Notes: generated by a model not told the origin, from the sequence alone. A stretch of 64,000 nucleotides of DNA from Rhodococcus sp. RD6.2 (GCF_001040705.1 NZ_CVQP01000006.1:549760-613759), one strand, 5' to 3'; shown: positions 45,295 to 56,586, numbered from the stretch's first letter. Program-made: numbers and translations.

Positions 45295-45834
45295 GTGCCG
45301 GATGCGGGTGGACGCACGGTGATCGATCCGCGGATGGTTCGGCTCGGCGTCGCGGAATCGGCGGAGACCCTGCGTGAGGTGAAGACACTGCTCGAAGGGC
45401 TCGTCCATGCCGCGGCCGAACTGTCGGGCGGCGAGGAGATCGGTGCGCGGCTGGGCGATCTCGTCGCTGTCCTCGCCGACGCCGACACGACGCTCGGCGG
45501 TGTCGATCGCATGGTGGTCCGCGTCGTCGACGCGGCTCGCGAGGCGGGCACGATTCCCCCGGAAACGTACACGGCGCGCGTCGACCCGGCGGGAGTCACC
45601 GAGTGGGTCGACTCGCCGAACCCCCTCGAGCGTGCCCGCACTGCGGGCAGGATCGTCGTGTCGGACGGGACCGGTGCCGAGGTCGCGGTGTTGCCGTACG
45701 GCACGGTGACGGGCTGGTCACCGAGCAGTTTCGATCGGATTCTCCTCGACTCCGGGTGGATCCGTATCGGCCTGTGGGACGAGCGGAGTACCTGTGTCGT
45801 CGAGCCGGAACTCGGCGGGTCCGGAACGCGCTGA
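45295..45834 (+). CDS. Hypothetical protein
   Basis: About 179 residues. An N-terminal helical part (ESAETLREVKTLLEGLVHA, LGDLVAVLADADTTLGGVDR) is followed by a beta-rich C-terminus (GRIVVSDGTGAEVAVLPYG, DSGWIRIGLWDERSTCVV). No family is recognised. The frame is open back to a TTG at 45166, but third-base GC drops sharply before about 45295, so I place the start at GTG 45295; ATG 45334 is also possible. It lies convergent to the BioQ-type gene, 5 bp away. Confidence 0.55.
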   Translation: MPDAGGRTVIDPRMVRLGVAESAETLREVKTLLEGLVHAAAELSGGEEIGARLGDLVAVLADADTTLGGVDRMVVRVVDAAREAGTIPPETYTARVDPAGVTEWVDSPNPLERARTAGRIVVSDGTGAEVAVLPYGTVTGWSPSSFDRILLDSGWIRIGLWDERSTCVVEPELGGSGTR

Positions 45835-45839
45835 CACCG

Positions 45840-46466
45840 TCAGTGCCGCGCGTGCTCCGACAGGCGGCTGCGGACGCCGTCGACGAACAGGGTGAGGCCG
45901 TATTCGAATCGCGCCGTCCCGCTGGTGACGTCGTAGAGCGGAGAAGCGTCCTCGGTCAGTGCGCCGTGGCTGTCCATCTGCATCCGAGACTGTTCGTCCA
46001 TCGTCTGGCCGAGAATGTAGAAAAGCAGTGTGTCGGCGGCGAATTCGGCTTCGTCCGCGGGCAGGCCGGCATCGGTGCACGCGCCTGCGAGGGTGTCGCG
46101 GGCGTCGTTGGTGGCGAGCCGCGCGGCGTAGGACGCCGATGCCAGTTCCGCGCCGTCGCGGTGGGCGAGCAGTGCGTCGCGGAAGCGATGCGCCAGCACG
46201 TCGAGCCGTGCGTCCCATGTGGACGTGTCCGTCGGCGCCGCCACTCCGGCGAGCATGTCGTCGGTGATCGCGGCCAGCAACGTCTGCTTGTTGGGGAAGT
46301 GCCAGTAGAGCGCGCCCGGCTGCACCCCGAGCGACGTCGCGAGCCTGCGCATCGTCAGGTCGCCGAGTCCGTACTCGTCGAGGATTGCGATCGCCCCTGC
46401 CAGGACGTCGGCTCGTCGCAGCTGCACTCTCAGGCCCGCTTTCCCTCGGTGGTCGGTTGACACCAT
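45840..46466 (-). CDS. bioQ: TetR-family repressor, BioQ-type
   Basis: The 208-residue TetR protein has an N-terminal HTH (YGLGDLTMRRLATSLGVQPG, then ALYWHFPNKQTLLAAI) and an all-helical ligand domain. It is divergent from bioB, and the intergenic region holds the TGAAC-N3-GTTCA operators that also occur before bioF, so it is the best candidate for the biotin repressor BioQ known from Corynebacterium and Mycobacterium. The name rests on context and operators rather than a sequence search. It would also repress itself. Confidence 0.8.
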   Translation of the reverse strand: MVSTDHRGKAGLRVQLRRADVLAGAIAILDEYGLGDLTMRRLATSLGVQPGALYWHFPNKQTLLAAITDDMLAGVAAPTDTSTWDARLDVLAHRFRDALLAHRDGAELASASYAARLATNDARDTLAGACTDAGLPADEAEFAADTLLFYILGQTMDEQSRMQMDSHGALTEDASPLYDVTSGTARFEYGLTLFVDGVRSRLSEHARH

Positions 46467-46484
46467 TTCACCACGACCCTAACC

Positions 46485-46513
46485 TGAACGCTGTTCAACT
46501 TGTACGGTGTTCA
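46485..46513. promoter_or_regulatory. BioQ-like double operator between bioQ and bioB
   Basis: The perfect palindrome TGAACGCTGTTCA (46485-46497) is followed by the imperfect copy TGTACGGTGTTCA (46501-46513). Read on the minus strand, the pair matches the bioF operator (19104-19129) almost base for base. It lies 18 bp from the bioQ start and 56 bp from bioB. Confidence 0.85.
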
Positions 46514-46569
46514 AGTTCGCGAGGCGAACCATCTCAGCCCGGACACCCGAGAGCATCCAGGAGCTACCC

Positions 46570-47583
46570 GTGACCCAGGCACCCGCCCGCACCGACATCC
46601 TCGCCGTCGCGAGGGAGCAGGTCCTCGAACGGGGTGAGGGCCTGACGCAGGACCAGACCCTCGAGATCCTGCAACTGTCCGACGACCGGCTCGAGGAGCT
46701 GCTCGCACTCGCCCACGACGTCCGCATGAGGTGGTGCGGCCCGGAGGTCGAGGTCGAGGGCATCATCTCGCTCAAGACGGGCGGCTGCCCCGAGGACTGC
46801 CACTTCTGCTCTCAGTCCGGCCTGTTCCAGTCCCCGGTCCGCGCCGCGTGGCTCGACATCCCGAGCCTGGTCGAGGCCGCCAAGCAGACCGCGAAGACGG
46901 GTGCCACCGAGTTCTGCATCGTCGCGGCCGTCCGCGGCCCCGACGAGCGCCTGATGGCGCAGGTCGCGGCGGGCGTCGAAGCCATCCGCAACGAGGTCGA
47001 CATCCAGGTCGCCTGCTCGCTGGGCATGCTGAACCAGGAGCAGGTCGACCAGCTCGCTGCGATGGGCGTGCACCGCTACAACCACAACCTCGAGACGTCG
47101 AAGTCGTACTTCCCGAACGTCGTCACCACGCACTCCTGGGAGGAGCGCTGGGACACGCTGCGGATGGTTCGCGAGGCCGGCATGGAGGTCTGCTGCGGCG
47201 GCATCCTCGGCATGGGCGAAACCCTCGAACAGCGGGCCGAGTTCGCCGCGAACCTCGCCGAACTGGAGCCCGACGAGGTTCCGCTGAACTTCCTGAACCC
47301 GCGTCCGGGCACGCCGTTCGGCGACCTCGACGTCCTGCCCGCCGCCGACGCACTGCGCGCCGTCGCCGCGTTCCGGCTCGCGCTGCCCCGCACGATCCTG
47401 CGTTTCGCCGGTGGACGCGAGATCACCCTCGGCGATCTCGGTGCGAAGCAGGGCATTCTCGGTGGTATCAACGCCGTCATCGTCGGCAACTACCTGACGA
47501 CCCTCGGCCGTCCCGCCGAATCGGACCTGGACCTGCTCGGCGAGCTGCAGATGCCGATCAAGGCCCTCAACCAGACGATCTGA
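46570..47583 (+). CDS. bioB: Biotin synthase (radical SAM)
   Basis: The 337-residue enzyme inserts sulphur into dethiobiotin. The radical-SAM cluster ligands are Cys73, Cys77 and Cys80 in [14 protein letters not shown]; further blocks include [23 protein letters not shown] and the Arg of ILRFAGGRE that contacts the auxiliary cluster. GTG 46570 has AGGAG 6 bp upstream. bsaP follows after 2 bp. Repression through the double operator upstream is likely when biotin is plentiful. Confidence 0.96.
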   Translation: MTQAPARTDILAVAREQVLERGEGLTQDQTLEILQLSDDRLEELLALAHDVRMRWCGPEVEVEGIISLKTGGCPEDCHFCSQSGLFQSPVRAAWLDIPSLVEAAKQTAKTGATEFCIVAAVRGPDERLMAQVAAGVEAIRNEVDIQVACSLGMLNQEQVDQLAAMGVHRYNHNLETSKSYFPNVVTTHSWEERWDTLRMVREAGMEVCCGGILGMGETLEQRAEFAANLAELEPDEVPLNFLNPRPGTPFGDLDVLPAADALRAVAAFRLALPRTILRFAGGREITLGDLGAKQGILGGINAVIVGNYLTTLGRPAESDLDLLGELQMPIKALNQTI

Positions 47584-47585
47584 CG

Positions 47586-47810
47586 ATGAGCGAGTCTGTC
47601 ACCGCCGAGCGGTACAACCCGTTCACCGGGCTTCGGATCGTCGAGGGCGTCCCGGATGCGACACCCGCGTCCGCCGCACTCGGCCTGGAGCCGCCGCGCT
47701 TCTGTGAGCACTGCGGCCGCCGGATGATCGTCCAGGTCAGCCCGGACGGGTGGTGGGCGAAGTGCTCGCGGCACGGGGTCAGCGACTCGGCGGCGCACGA
47801 ACTGCGCTGA
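47586..47810 (+). CDS. bsaP: Biotin synthase auxiliary protein BsaP
   Basis: The 74-residue protein has ERYNPFTG near its start and four Cys/His-type ligands in [13 protein letters not shown] and WWAKCSRHG. It matches the small actinobacterial proteins (Rv1590 position) reported to supply or repair the iron-sulphur cluster of BioB during turnover. It lies 2 bp after bioB, so the two are coexpressed. Confidence 0.85.
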   Translation: MSESVTAERYNPFTGLRIVEGVPDATPASAALGLEPPRFCEHCGRRMIVQVSPDGWWAKCSRHGVSDSAAHELR

Positions 47811-47844
47811 GCACGGCTCCTGCTGCCGCCTAAGGTGGACTCCC

Positions 47845-48426
47845 ATGACCGCCGACATCGTGCAGCCGACGCAGACGACGCCGCGGGCCGACCGCGCAGA
47901 AGTGCGGTTCGCCGCCCGCGTTGTCGTCGGCGTCGTCGCGGCAGGTGCGATCGCCGGAATCGTGTGGGGTCTGCTCGCCCCGGCGCAGCATTTCCTCGTC
48001 GTCTCCGGCGGCGGTGCGGTGTCGCTGACCGGGGAGAGCATCCATCAGTTCGACGCCGTCGCACTGTTTCTGTGCCTCGGCCTGATCGTCGGGGTGTTGT
48101 CCGCGGCCGCGGTGTGGACGCGTCGCGCACTGCGCGGAGTGGTCCCGTTCCTCGGCCTGCTCGTCGGGTCCATGGTCGGCGCTGCCACGACCGCGGTCGT
48201 CGGCCTCGGTGTCGTGGGGTTGCGTTTCCCGAGTCTCACCGATCTCGAGGTCGGGCAGATCGTCGCGGCGACACCGGGTCTCGGCACGGCCTTGGCCCTG
48301 ATCGCGCAGCCGCTTGCGGCCTCGGTCGTGTACGCCGGGCTGGTGGCGTTCAGTCCGGATCCGCACCTCGGGCGTCCACCCGAGGGTGCACCTACCGACC
48401 CGGACTCTCGCGAAACGCTCCGCTGA
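47845..48426 (+). CDS. DUF2567 family membrane protein (Rv1591-like)
   Basis: The 193-residue protein has four predicted membrane helices (about residues 24-46, 72-92, 100-125 and 145-165) with a proline-rich C-terminal tail. Position directly after bioB-bsaP corresponds to Rv1591. Function unknown; conserved linkage to biotin genes is the only clue. It ends 38 bp from the convergent Nudix regulator gene. Confidence 0.75.
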   Translation: MTADIVQPTQTTPRADRAEVRFAARVVVGVVAAGAIAGIVWGLLAPAQHFLVVSGGGAVSLTGESIHQFDAVALFLCLGLIVGVLSAAAVWTRRALRGVVPFLGLLVGSMVGAATTAVVGLGVVGLRFPSLTDLEVGQIVAATPGLGTALALIAQPLAASVVYAGLVAFSPDPHLGRPPEGAPTDPDSRETLR

Positions 48427-48464
48427 CCGCACTTTCGGCGCTGCGCCGCGGTGACGCCGTGCGC

Positions 48465-49154
48465 TCAGGACGGTGGACGCAGCGCGGCGAACTCGTCGGT
48501 GACGCGCAGTCGGGACTCGGCAAACCGGTAGAGCGCGGGCGGCCTGCCGCCGAAGCGTCCGGGGGGTGCGGTGGCGCCGGTCGCGACGAGTACCCCTCGA
48601 CGTCCGAGGACGCGCTGCAGGTTCGTCGCGTCGACCTGGTAACCCAGAGCGGCACAGTAGATTTCACGCAGCGTCGACATGGCGAACTCGGCGGGTGCGA
48701 GGGCGAACGCGATGTTGGTGTACGACAGCTTGGCGGCCAGACGTGTGCGCGCGTACTCGACGACGACGCCGTGATCGAACGCGGTGCGGGGGAGCGAGGA
48801 CACGGGATGCCAGGCGGTGTCCGGCGGCAGTACGGGGTCGGCGCCGAGGGGGATCAGGCCGAGGAAGGTCGACGCGATCAGCCGGACGTCCGGGACGCGG
48901 TGCGGGTCGGAGAACACCGACAGCTGTTCGAGATGGGCGACTTCGCGGACGTCGACCTTTTCTGCGAGCTGCCTGCGCGCGGACGTCGTCATGTCCTCGT
49001 CCTCGCGCAGGATGCCGCCGGGTAGCGACCAGGCGCCGAGTTCGGGTTCGAGGGCGCGCTGCCAGAGCAGGACGCACAGCTCCGGGCAGTCGCCGATCTT
49101 CCGAACCTGGAACACCGCGGTGAGCACTTCGTGGAGAGTGTTACCATTGGGCAC
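48465..49154 (-). CDS. nrtR: NrtR-type Nudix-domain transcriptional regulator of NAD synthesis
   Basis: The 229-residue protein has an N-terminal Nudix domain with a degenerate Nudix box ([22 protein letters not shown]) and a C-terminal winged helix (about 160-229, [31 protein letters not shown]). NrtR proteins sense ADP-ribose-type ligands and repress NAD genes. It is divergent from nadA, and a perfect inverted repeat abuts its GTG start, which would leave almost no leader on its mRNA. Rv1593c occupies the same place in M. tuberculosis. Confidence 0.87.
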   Translation of the reverse strand: MPNGNTLHEVLTAVFQVRKIGDCPELCVLLWQRALEPELGAWSLPGGILREDEDMTTSARRQLAEKVDVREVAHLEQLSVFSDPHRVPDVRLIASTFLGLIPLGADPVLPPDTAWHPVSSLPRTAFDHGVVVEYARTRLAAKLSYTNIAFALAPAEFAMSTLREIYCAALGYQVDATNLQRVLGRRGVLVATGATAPPGRFGGRPPALYRFAESRLRVTDEFAALRPPS

Positions 49155-49177
49155 GTTTTCGATCCTAAGTCGAAAAC
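49155..49177. promoter_or_regulatory. NrtR-type operator
   Basis: GTTTTCGA (49155-49162) and its exact complement TCGAAAAC (49170-49177) are separated by TCCTAAG. It lies directly at the start codon of the regulator and 59 bp before nadA, so it can control both directions. Confidence 0.8.
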
Positions 49178-49236
49178 CCCCGAACAGGAAATCCGGGCAC
49201 AGCCCGCCCGGATTGCAGCCAGTAAGGAGCAAGGCC

Positions 49237-50267
49237 ATGACCACGACAGAGTGGACGGGAGCCGCCGCAATCGTCGACGGCCCGGGTGGCTACACCGGTG
49301 TCGAGGGGACGCCCGAGTGGGCGGAGGAGGTCCGCAGGCTCGCACGCGCCCAGAACGCCACGATCCTCGCGCACAACTACCAGCTCCCGGCGATCCAGGA
49401 CGTGGCAGACCACGTCGGCGACTCCCTTGCCCTCTCGCGCATCGCGGCCGAGGCGCAGGAGGAGACGATCATCTTCTGCGGTGTGCACTTCATGGCCGAG
49501 ACGGCGAAGATCCTCAGCCCGGAGAAGAAGGTGCTGATCCCCGACGAGCGCGCCGGCTGCTCGCTCGCCGACTCCATCACCGCCGACCAGCTGCGCGAGT
49601 GGAAGGCCGAGTACCCCGACGCCCTCGTCGTCTCGTACGTCAACACGACGGCCGAGGTCAAGGGCCTGACCGATATCTGCTGCACGTCCTCGAACGCCGT
49701 CGACGTCGTCGCGTCGATCGATCCGGACCGCGAGGTGCTCTTCCTCCCGGACCAGTTCCTCGGAGCGCACGTCAAGCGCGTCACCGGCCGCGAGAACATG
49801 CACATCTGGGCAGGCGAATGCCACGTCCACGCCGGCATCAACGGCGACGAGCTCACCGCGCAGGCCAAGGCCCACCCGGACGCCGAGCTGTTCGTGCACC
49901 CCGAGTGTGGTTGCGCGACGTCCGCGCTGTACCTGGCGGGCGAGGGCTTCGTGCCCGAGGACAAGGTGAAGATCCTCTCGACCGGCGGCATGCTCGACGC
50001 CGCCCGCGCGACCGGCGCGAAGCAGGTCCTGGTCGCCACCGAGATCGGCATGCTGCACCAGCTGCGCAAGGCTGCGCCCGAGGTCGACTTCCAGGCTGTC
50101 AACGACCGCGCCTCCTGCCCGTACATGAAGATGATCACCCCCGCCGCCCTGCTGCGCTGCCTGCTGGAAGGCAAGGACGAGGTGCACGTCGACGCTGCCG
50201 TCGGTGAACGCGCCCGCAAGTCCGTGCAGCGGATGATCGAGATCGGCAACCCGGGCGGCGGCGAGTA

Positions 50268-50268
<1 letters not shown>
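49237..50268 (+). CDS. nadA: Quinolinate synthase
   Basis: The 343-residue [4Fe-4S] enzyme condenses iminoaspartate with dihydroxyacetone phosphate to quinolinate. Cluster and active-site blocks are [35 protein letters not shown] and [24 protein letters not shown] and [12 protein letters not shown] are typical. ATG 49237 has AAGGAG 7 bp upstream. The stop overlaps nadB by one base. Confidence 0.95.
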
Positions 50269-51877
<1,609 letters not shown>

Positions 51878-51881
<4 letters not shown>

Positions 51882-52741
51882 CCACCCTTGCCGAAGGCCT
51901 CGACGCCGACGAAGTTCGCACCCTGGTGCGCGTCGCGCTCGACGAGGACCTGCGTTACGGACCCGACGTCACCTCGGTGGCCACCGTCCCCGACGGGGCC
52001 GTGGCGAAGGCGTCGGTCGTCTCACGGTCGGCGGGTGTCGTCGCAGGTGTCGACGTCGGACTGCTCGTCCTCGACGAGGTTGTCGGCGCGGGCAACTACG
52101 AGGTGCTCGCCCGCCTCGACGACGGTGCGGCGGTGGAACCGGGAACCGTCGTGCTCACGGTGTCCGCGCCCACCCGCGATCTGCTCACTGCCGAACGCAC
52201 CATGCTCAACGTGATGTGCCACCTGTCGGGTATCGCGACCGCGACTGCACTGTGGGTCGGCGAGGTCGAGGGTACCGACTGCAAGATCCGCGACAGCCGC
52301 AAGACGCTGCCGGGCCTGCGCGGACTGCAGAAGTACGCGGTCCGGGTGGGCGGTGGCGTCAACCACCGGATGGGTCTCGGTGACGCGGCCCTCATCAAGG
52401 ACAACCACGTCGCCGCCGCGGGATCCGTGGTCGCCGCTCTGCGCGCGGTCCGCGAGGTCGCGCCGGACATCGAGTGCGAAGTCGAGGTCGACAGCCTCGC
52501 TCAGTTGGACGAGGTACTCACCGAGGACGTCGAGCTGGTGCTGCTCGACAACTTCGCGCTCTGGGAGACGCAGGCCGCGGTGCAGCGTCGCAACACCCGC
52601 TCTCCGCGGACGAAGCTCGAGTCCTCGGGTGGGCTGACTCTCGACGTCGCGGCCGAGTACGCGGCGACCGGGGTCGACTACCTGGCGGTCGGCGCCCTCA
52701 CCCACTCGGTGACGGTGCTCGACCTCGGCCTGGACATGTGA
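51878..52741 (+). CDS. nadC: Nicotinate-nucleotide pyrophosphorylase (carboxylating)
   Basis: The 287-residue quinolinate phosphoribosyltransferase makes nicotinate mononucleotide. It has ALDEDLRYGPDVTS, ERTMLNVMCHLSGIAT, DSRKTLPGLRGLQKYAVRVG, HRMGLGDAALIKDNH and VELVLLDNF. It overlaps nadB by ATGA and ends the operon before a strong stem-loop. Confidence 0.95.
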
Positions 52742-52747
52742 TCCCGC

Positions 52748-52780
52748 CTGCGGCCGGCCGCAGAAGTCGGCCGGCCGCAG
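52748..52780. terminator. Bidirectional terminator after nadC
   Basis: A perfect 13-bp stem (CTGCGGCCGGCCG and complement) with the loop CAGAAGT lies between the stops of nadC (52741) and the convergent glycosidase gene (52788). Confidence 0.85.
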
Positions 52781-52787
52781 GTACGGG

Positions 52788-54248
52788 TCAGGCCGCGGGC
52801 GTCACCGTGACGGTCACGTCACCGGTCGCCGCGGTACGGACGGTCAGCAGTCGGCTCTGACGGTCCCACGCCACGACGTCCGCGCCCTCGACGTCGACAT
52901 CGCCTGGGAATCCGCTCTGCGGCAGGTAGATCTCGGTGGGAGCGGTGATCGCGGCGTCCGGCCGGAACGTCAGTTCGAGGCGGTCGACGGCCGACGACCA
53001 GCTGACCGGATCGCCCGCGACCGCGCGGGGGTATGCCTTGTTCAGGGTCTCGACGAGAATCGTCGGCGTGCCGTCCGGCATGTACGGTCCCCAGGTACCG
53101 GGGTCGCTGGACCAGTACGAGACGCCCGCACCCATCTCCCGCGCCTCGGTGTAGACACGATCGAGGTAGTCGCGGGCGCCGGGCAGGGTGGTGTCGAGCC
53201 CGAACTCCCCGATGATGATCGGGACGTCGCCGAGGACGTCGCCTGCGACGTGCTCGATACTGGCGCGCCAGGTGGTGATGGTCGCGTCGGTGAGGTCGCG
53301 GGACAGTCCCGAGTAGCCGTCGCCGAGGTCCAGCGGCAGCGGGTAGAGGTGTGGGCAGTAGGCGATGCGCTGCTCGCCGGCGCGGGGGTCGTCGATCTTG
53401 GCGAGCCCGCTGGGGATTCCCTGGTTGACGCCGATCGCCTGCGGGGCCACGCACACCCAGCTGTCCTGGTCGACCTGCCGGATGGCATTGGTGGTTCGTT
53501 GGTACATCGCGGTGAGCGGTCCGGCCTCGAACTCGGGTCCCTGCATGGTCCCGCCGAAGGGCTCGTTCATCAGGTCGTAGGCCACGACGGTGTCGTTGTC
53601 CGCGAACCGGTCGGCGACTGCCCGCCACGCGTTCGCGTAGTGCTCGACGAGCTCGGGGTGCTTGCCGGTGGTGTTCCAGAAGTTGTCGAACGCGCGCATC
53701 ACGCCGGGCTGGATGTAGTAGAGCTCCCACCGGGGCTGCGGCGCCACCGGCAGGCCGTCCATGTAGGTCGCCCAGGCGGGAGCGCCGTTGCCGATCGCGC
53801 CCGCGCCGTTGCCGCCGTTGCCCTCGGGCGTGATCGCGCCGGAGTACACGTCCTGGTGCATGTCGAGCATCACCTTGTAGCCACGCTCGGCGTACCAGCC
53901 GACCCGCTCCTCGACGCGGTCGAGGTACGCCTGGTCGTACTGTCCCGGTGCGGGTTCCACCGAGCGCCACGAGATCAGGAAGCGAACGAAGTTGGTCCCC
54001 ATCTCGGCGTGTTCGCGCACGAGGTCGGCCTCGGTGAAGTCGGGCATGCCGTCGGGAGCGCTCTTGGCGCTGGACGCGGTGTTGAATCCGCGCAGGATGA
54101 GGGACCTTCCGGCGTCGTCGGTCAGGTAGGACCGAGTCGCGGCTGTGTTGCTTCCGGACGACGGCAGACTGCTCTGGGCGGCGGCGATACCGCCGCCGAG
54201 CAGCAGCGAACCTGACACGATCAGGGATGTGAGCCGTATTCGACGCAC
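52788..54248 (-). CDS. Secreted endoglycoceramidase (GH5)
   Basis: The 486-residue protein has a signal peptide (RRIRLTSLIVSGSLLLGGG) and closely resembles Rhodococcus endoglycoceramidase II: LILRGFNTASSAKSAPDGMP, YKVMLDMHQDVYSGAITPEG, acid/base Glu in YDLMNEPFGG, nucleophile Glu in IIIGEFGLDTTLPG, and a C-terminal beta-sandwich ending VTVTPAA. Such enzymes release intact oligosaccharide from glycosphingolipids. GTG 54248 is chosen because AGGAGG lies 6 bp upstream, while the GTG at 54269 precedes that site. It lies 110 bp after the phospholipase C gene and may be cotranscribed. Confidence 0.9.
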   Translation of the reverse strand: MRRIRLTSLIVSGSLLLGGGIAAAQSSLPSSGSNTAATRSYLTDDAGRSLILRGFNTASSAKSAPDGMPDFTEADLVREHAEMGTNFVRFLISWRSVEPAPGQYDQAYLDRVEERVGWYAERGYKVMLDMHQDVYSGAITPEGNGGNGAGAIGNGAPAWATYMDGLPVAPQPRWELYYIQPGVMRAFDNFWNTTGKHPELVEHYANAWRAVADRFADNDTVVAYDLMNEPFGGTMQGPEFEAGPLTAMYQRTTNAIRQVDQDSWVCVAPQAIGVNQGIPSGLAKIDDPRAGEQRIAYCPHLYPLPLDLGDGYSGLSRDLTDATITTWRASIEHVAGDVLGDVPIIIGEFGLDTTLPGARDYLDRVYTEAREMGAGVSYWSSDPGTWGPYMPDGTPTILVETLNKAYPRAVAGDPVSWSSAVDRLELTFRPDAAITAPTEIYLPQSGFPGDVDVEGADVVAWDRQSRLLTVRTAATGDVTVTVTPAA

Positions 54249-54358
54249 CTGAGTCCTCCTAAGGGTCACCTACTGGACGCTTGTTCTAAGCGCGATTTCT
54301 TCATGCTGCACCGCCTCTGACGGGTTCGTGGCCGGAACCGCGAATCGGGACAGAACGG

Positions 54359-56518
54359 TCACGTCGCCTGGCTGACGCTGTCGCCACCGTTCTCGATGTG
54401 CCCGACCAGTGCGCGCCGGAACTCGGGGTCCTCGTCGACCGTCACGGTGCACCGGTACCAGCCGTCCGTCGACTGGACCGTCCACGAGCCGTGGGCCCCG
54501 GAGGCGAGGCGGCGCCGATCGCCGTCGACGACGACCGTCAGGTCACGTGATCCACTGTTCGTCACGGACAGGCCGACGGTCCGGCGGCCGGGGTCGATCG
54601 AGGTCGACACCGTGAGCGCCGACGCCGGACCGTCCGCCGAACCGGCGAACTCACGGCGAAAACCGTTGGGGCCCAGCAGGTGTAGATCGTACCGTGGGCC
54701 GGGCAGGTGGACGGTGTCCTCGATGTCGCCGAGGACGTCGACGTGGCGCGGCACATCGAACTCGGCCGCGTAGGGGTACAGCGCCAGGTGTGCCGATTCC
54801 GCGCCGGTGTTGCTGATGTGCACCGTGAGTACGCGGCCGACGGGATCGAGGCTCGCGTGTGCGTCCGGTTGGTACGGCAAAGGCCGTGCGGGCCGGGATC
54901 CGTTCTCCTGCACGGGCATCCGCTGCTCTGCCGGAGGGGTCGGGGTCCATCGAGGTTCGAGCGGTGGTGTCGGCTGCGGGCGGGTCACGGTCGGCCTGCT
55001 ACGCGGGTTCGCGAAGTCGAACGCCGCGGTCAGGTCCCCGCTGACGGTGCGCCGCCACGGGTCGATCTCCGGCTGCGAGATCCCGAAGCGCCGCTCCAGG
55101 AACTGGGCCACCGCCGTGTGGTCGAACACCTGCGAACACACGAACCCGCCGACGGTCCAGGGCGAGATGATGGTCATCGGCACCCGGGGCCCGAGGCCGA
55201 GCGGCTGGCCCGCCACCCACTCCGACGTCGCCGAGGCCGGGGGGCGGGGCGGAGGCACGTGGTCGAAGTATCCGTCGTTCTCGTCGAAGTTCACGATGAC
55301 GGCCGTTTTCGCCCACAGGTCCGGATCCGACGCGATGGCGTCGAGCACCTGGTACAGCAGGGTCGCGCTCGCGGCGGGCGACGACCCCGACGGGTGCTCC
55401 GAATCGGCCTCGGAGGGAACCAGATAGCTCACCTGCGGTAGGCGGCCGGCGTCGACATCGGCACGGAACGCGTCGGCGAGGGTGCCCGGCCGCGAGCGGT
55501 ACAGCGCGCGATCGTAGAGCTGGCGGTCGGTGGGCGACAGTTGGTCGGCGGCGAGCTCGAGTGCTCGTACCGCCGCGTCCTGGACCGGCGGGGGTAGTGC
55601 GGGCAGTGCCAGGTAGAAGCCTTGAAGCGTCTGCACCTGGTAGGGGATCAGGCCCGGATTGCCCAGCAGTGCGGCTCCCACCTTCTTGAAGGTCGTGAAG
55701 TACTCGAGGTTGTTGTCCCCGAAGTTGTCCCATTCCTGGTACGTCTTCCAGGTGACGCCTGCCGACTGAAGTCGTTCGGGAACGGTGGTCCAGCCGTAGC
55801 CGGCGTGCCACGGGTCGTAGGCGGCATTGGTGACCGCGCGACCCTCCAGACCGGGATTCGACAACAGCGTCACGTCCGACGACGTCACGCCGTCCGACGA
55901 CCCCACCGCGTCCAGTGGGATCGGGGCGGGGGGCTCGAATCCGGTGTATCCGGACACCCAGTAGTTCCGATTGGGGCTCGTCGAGGTCGGGACCGAGCAG
56001 TGGTACGCGTCGCAGATGGTGAACGCGTCCGCGAGCTCGTAGTGGAACGGAAGGTCCTGGCGGTCGTAGTACGCCATCGTCGTGGCGGTCTTCGCCGCGA
56101 CCCAGCCGTCGTGCCAGCCGTCCGCGAGAGCTTGGTGGCCACCGTCCCAGCTGTGGTCGAGCCCGGTGACGTTCTGCGTGTCCATGCGTTGCGCCGCAGC
56201 GGAGTCCCGGATCGGGAAGGGGAGCGTTCGTCCGGTGGGGCCGGGCTGGTCGAACACCGACTTCCCGTCCCGAAGCCGAAGTGCGTTGGGATCTGCGAAG
56301 CCGCGCACGCCGCGCAGGGCGCCGTAGTAGTGGTCGAACGACCGGTTCTCCTGCATGAGCAGGACGACGTGCTCGACAGACGCGAGTCCGCCGGGCGGTG
56401 CCGGTGTCGCCAGCGCGCGCTGGAGGGACGGCGGGAGGAGGGACGACGCGGCGGCGGCGGCCACTGCGCCGGCTCCTGCAGTGAGAAAGCCGCGCCGGGA
56501 GAGTGCAGGTCGGGTCAC
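54359..56518 (-). CDS. Secreted phospholipase C (phosphocholine-specific type)
   Basis: The 719-residue protein has a twin-arginine signal (LSRRGFLTAGAGAVAAAA) and the phosphoesterase domain of bacterial PlcC/acid phosphatase enzymes: VVLLMQENRSFDHYYGALRG (metal and nucleophile region), NRNYWVSGYTG, SYLVPSEADSEHPS and VIVNFDENDGYFDHVPPP. Two C-terminal beta domains follow (about 520-719). It would hydrolyse phosphatidylcholine or sphingomyelin outside the cell. GTG 56518 is used. A perfect inverted repeat lies 48 bp upstream. Confidence 0.9.
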   Translation of the reverse strand: MTRPALSRRGFLTAGAGAVAAAAASSLLPPSLQRALATPAPPGGLASVEHVVLLMQENRSFDHYYGALRGVRGFADPNALRLRDGKSVFDQPGPTGRTLPFPIRDSAAAQRMDTQNVTGLDHSWDGGHQALADGWHDGWVAAKTATTMAYYDRQDLPFHYELADAFTICDAYHCSVPTSTSPNRNYWVSGYTGFEPPAPIPLDAVGSSDGVTSSDVTLLSNPGLEGRAVTNAAYDPWHAGYGWTTVPERLQSAGVTWKTYQEWDNFGDNNLEYFTTFKKVGAALLGNPGLIPYQVQTLQGFYLALPALPPPVQDAAVRALELAADQLSPTDRQLYDRALYRSRPGTLADAFRADVDAGRLPQVSYLVPSEADSEHPSGSSPAASATLLYQVLDAIASDPDLWAKTAVIVNFDENDGYFDHVPPPRPPASATSEWVAGQPLGLGPRVPMTIISPWTVGGFVCSQVFDHTAVAQFLERRFGISQPEIDPWRRTVSGDLTAAFDFANPRSRPTVTRPQPTPPLEPRWTPTPPAEQRMPVQENGSRPARPLPYQPDAHASLDPVGRVLTVHISNTGAESAHLALYPYAAEFDVPRHVDVLGDIEDTVHLPGPRYDLHLLGPNGFRREFAGSADGPASALTVSTSIDPGRRTVGLSVTNSGSRDLTVVVDGDRRRLASGAHGSWTVQSTDGWYRCTVTVDEDPEFRRALVGHIENGGDSVSQAT

Positions 56519-56565
56519 TTCGGCTCCAGTGTCGGAAGGCTGGACGACTACGCCACGGCACTCTA

Positions 56566-56586
56566 GACCAAACGTCCAGTTTGGTC
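56566..56586 (-). promoter_or_regulatory. Palindromic operator upstream of phospholipase C
   Basis: GACCAAAC (56566-56573) and its exact complement GTTTGGTC (56579-56586) flank GTCCA. It sits between the phospholipase gene (-) and the VOC gene (+), so a TetR- or MarR-like regulator encoded elsewhere could control either or both. Confidence 0.65.
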
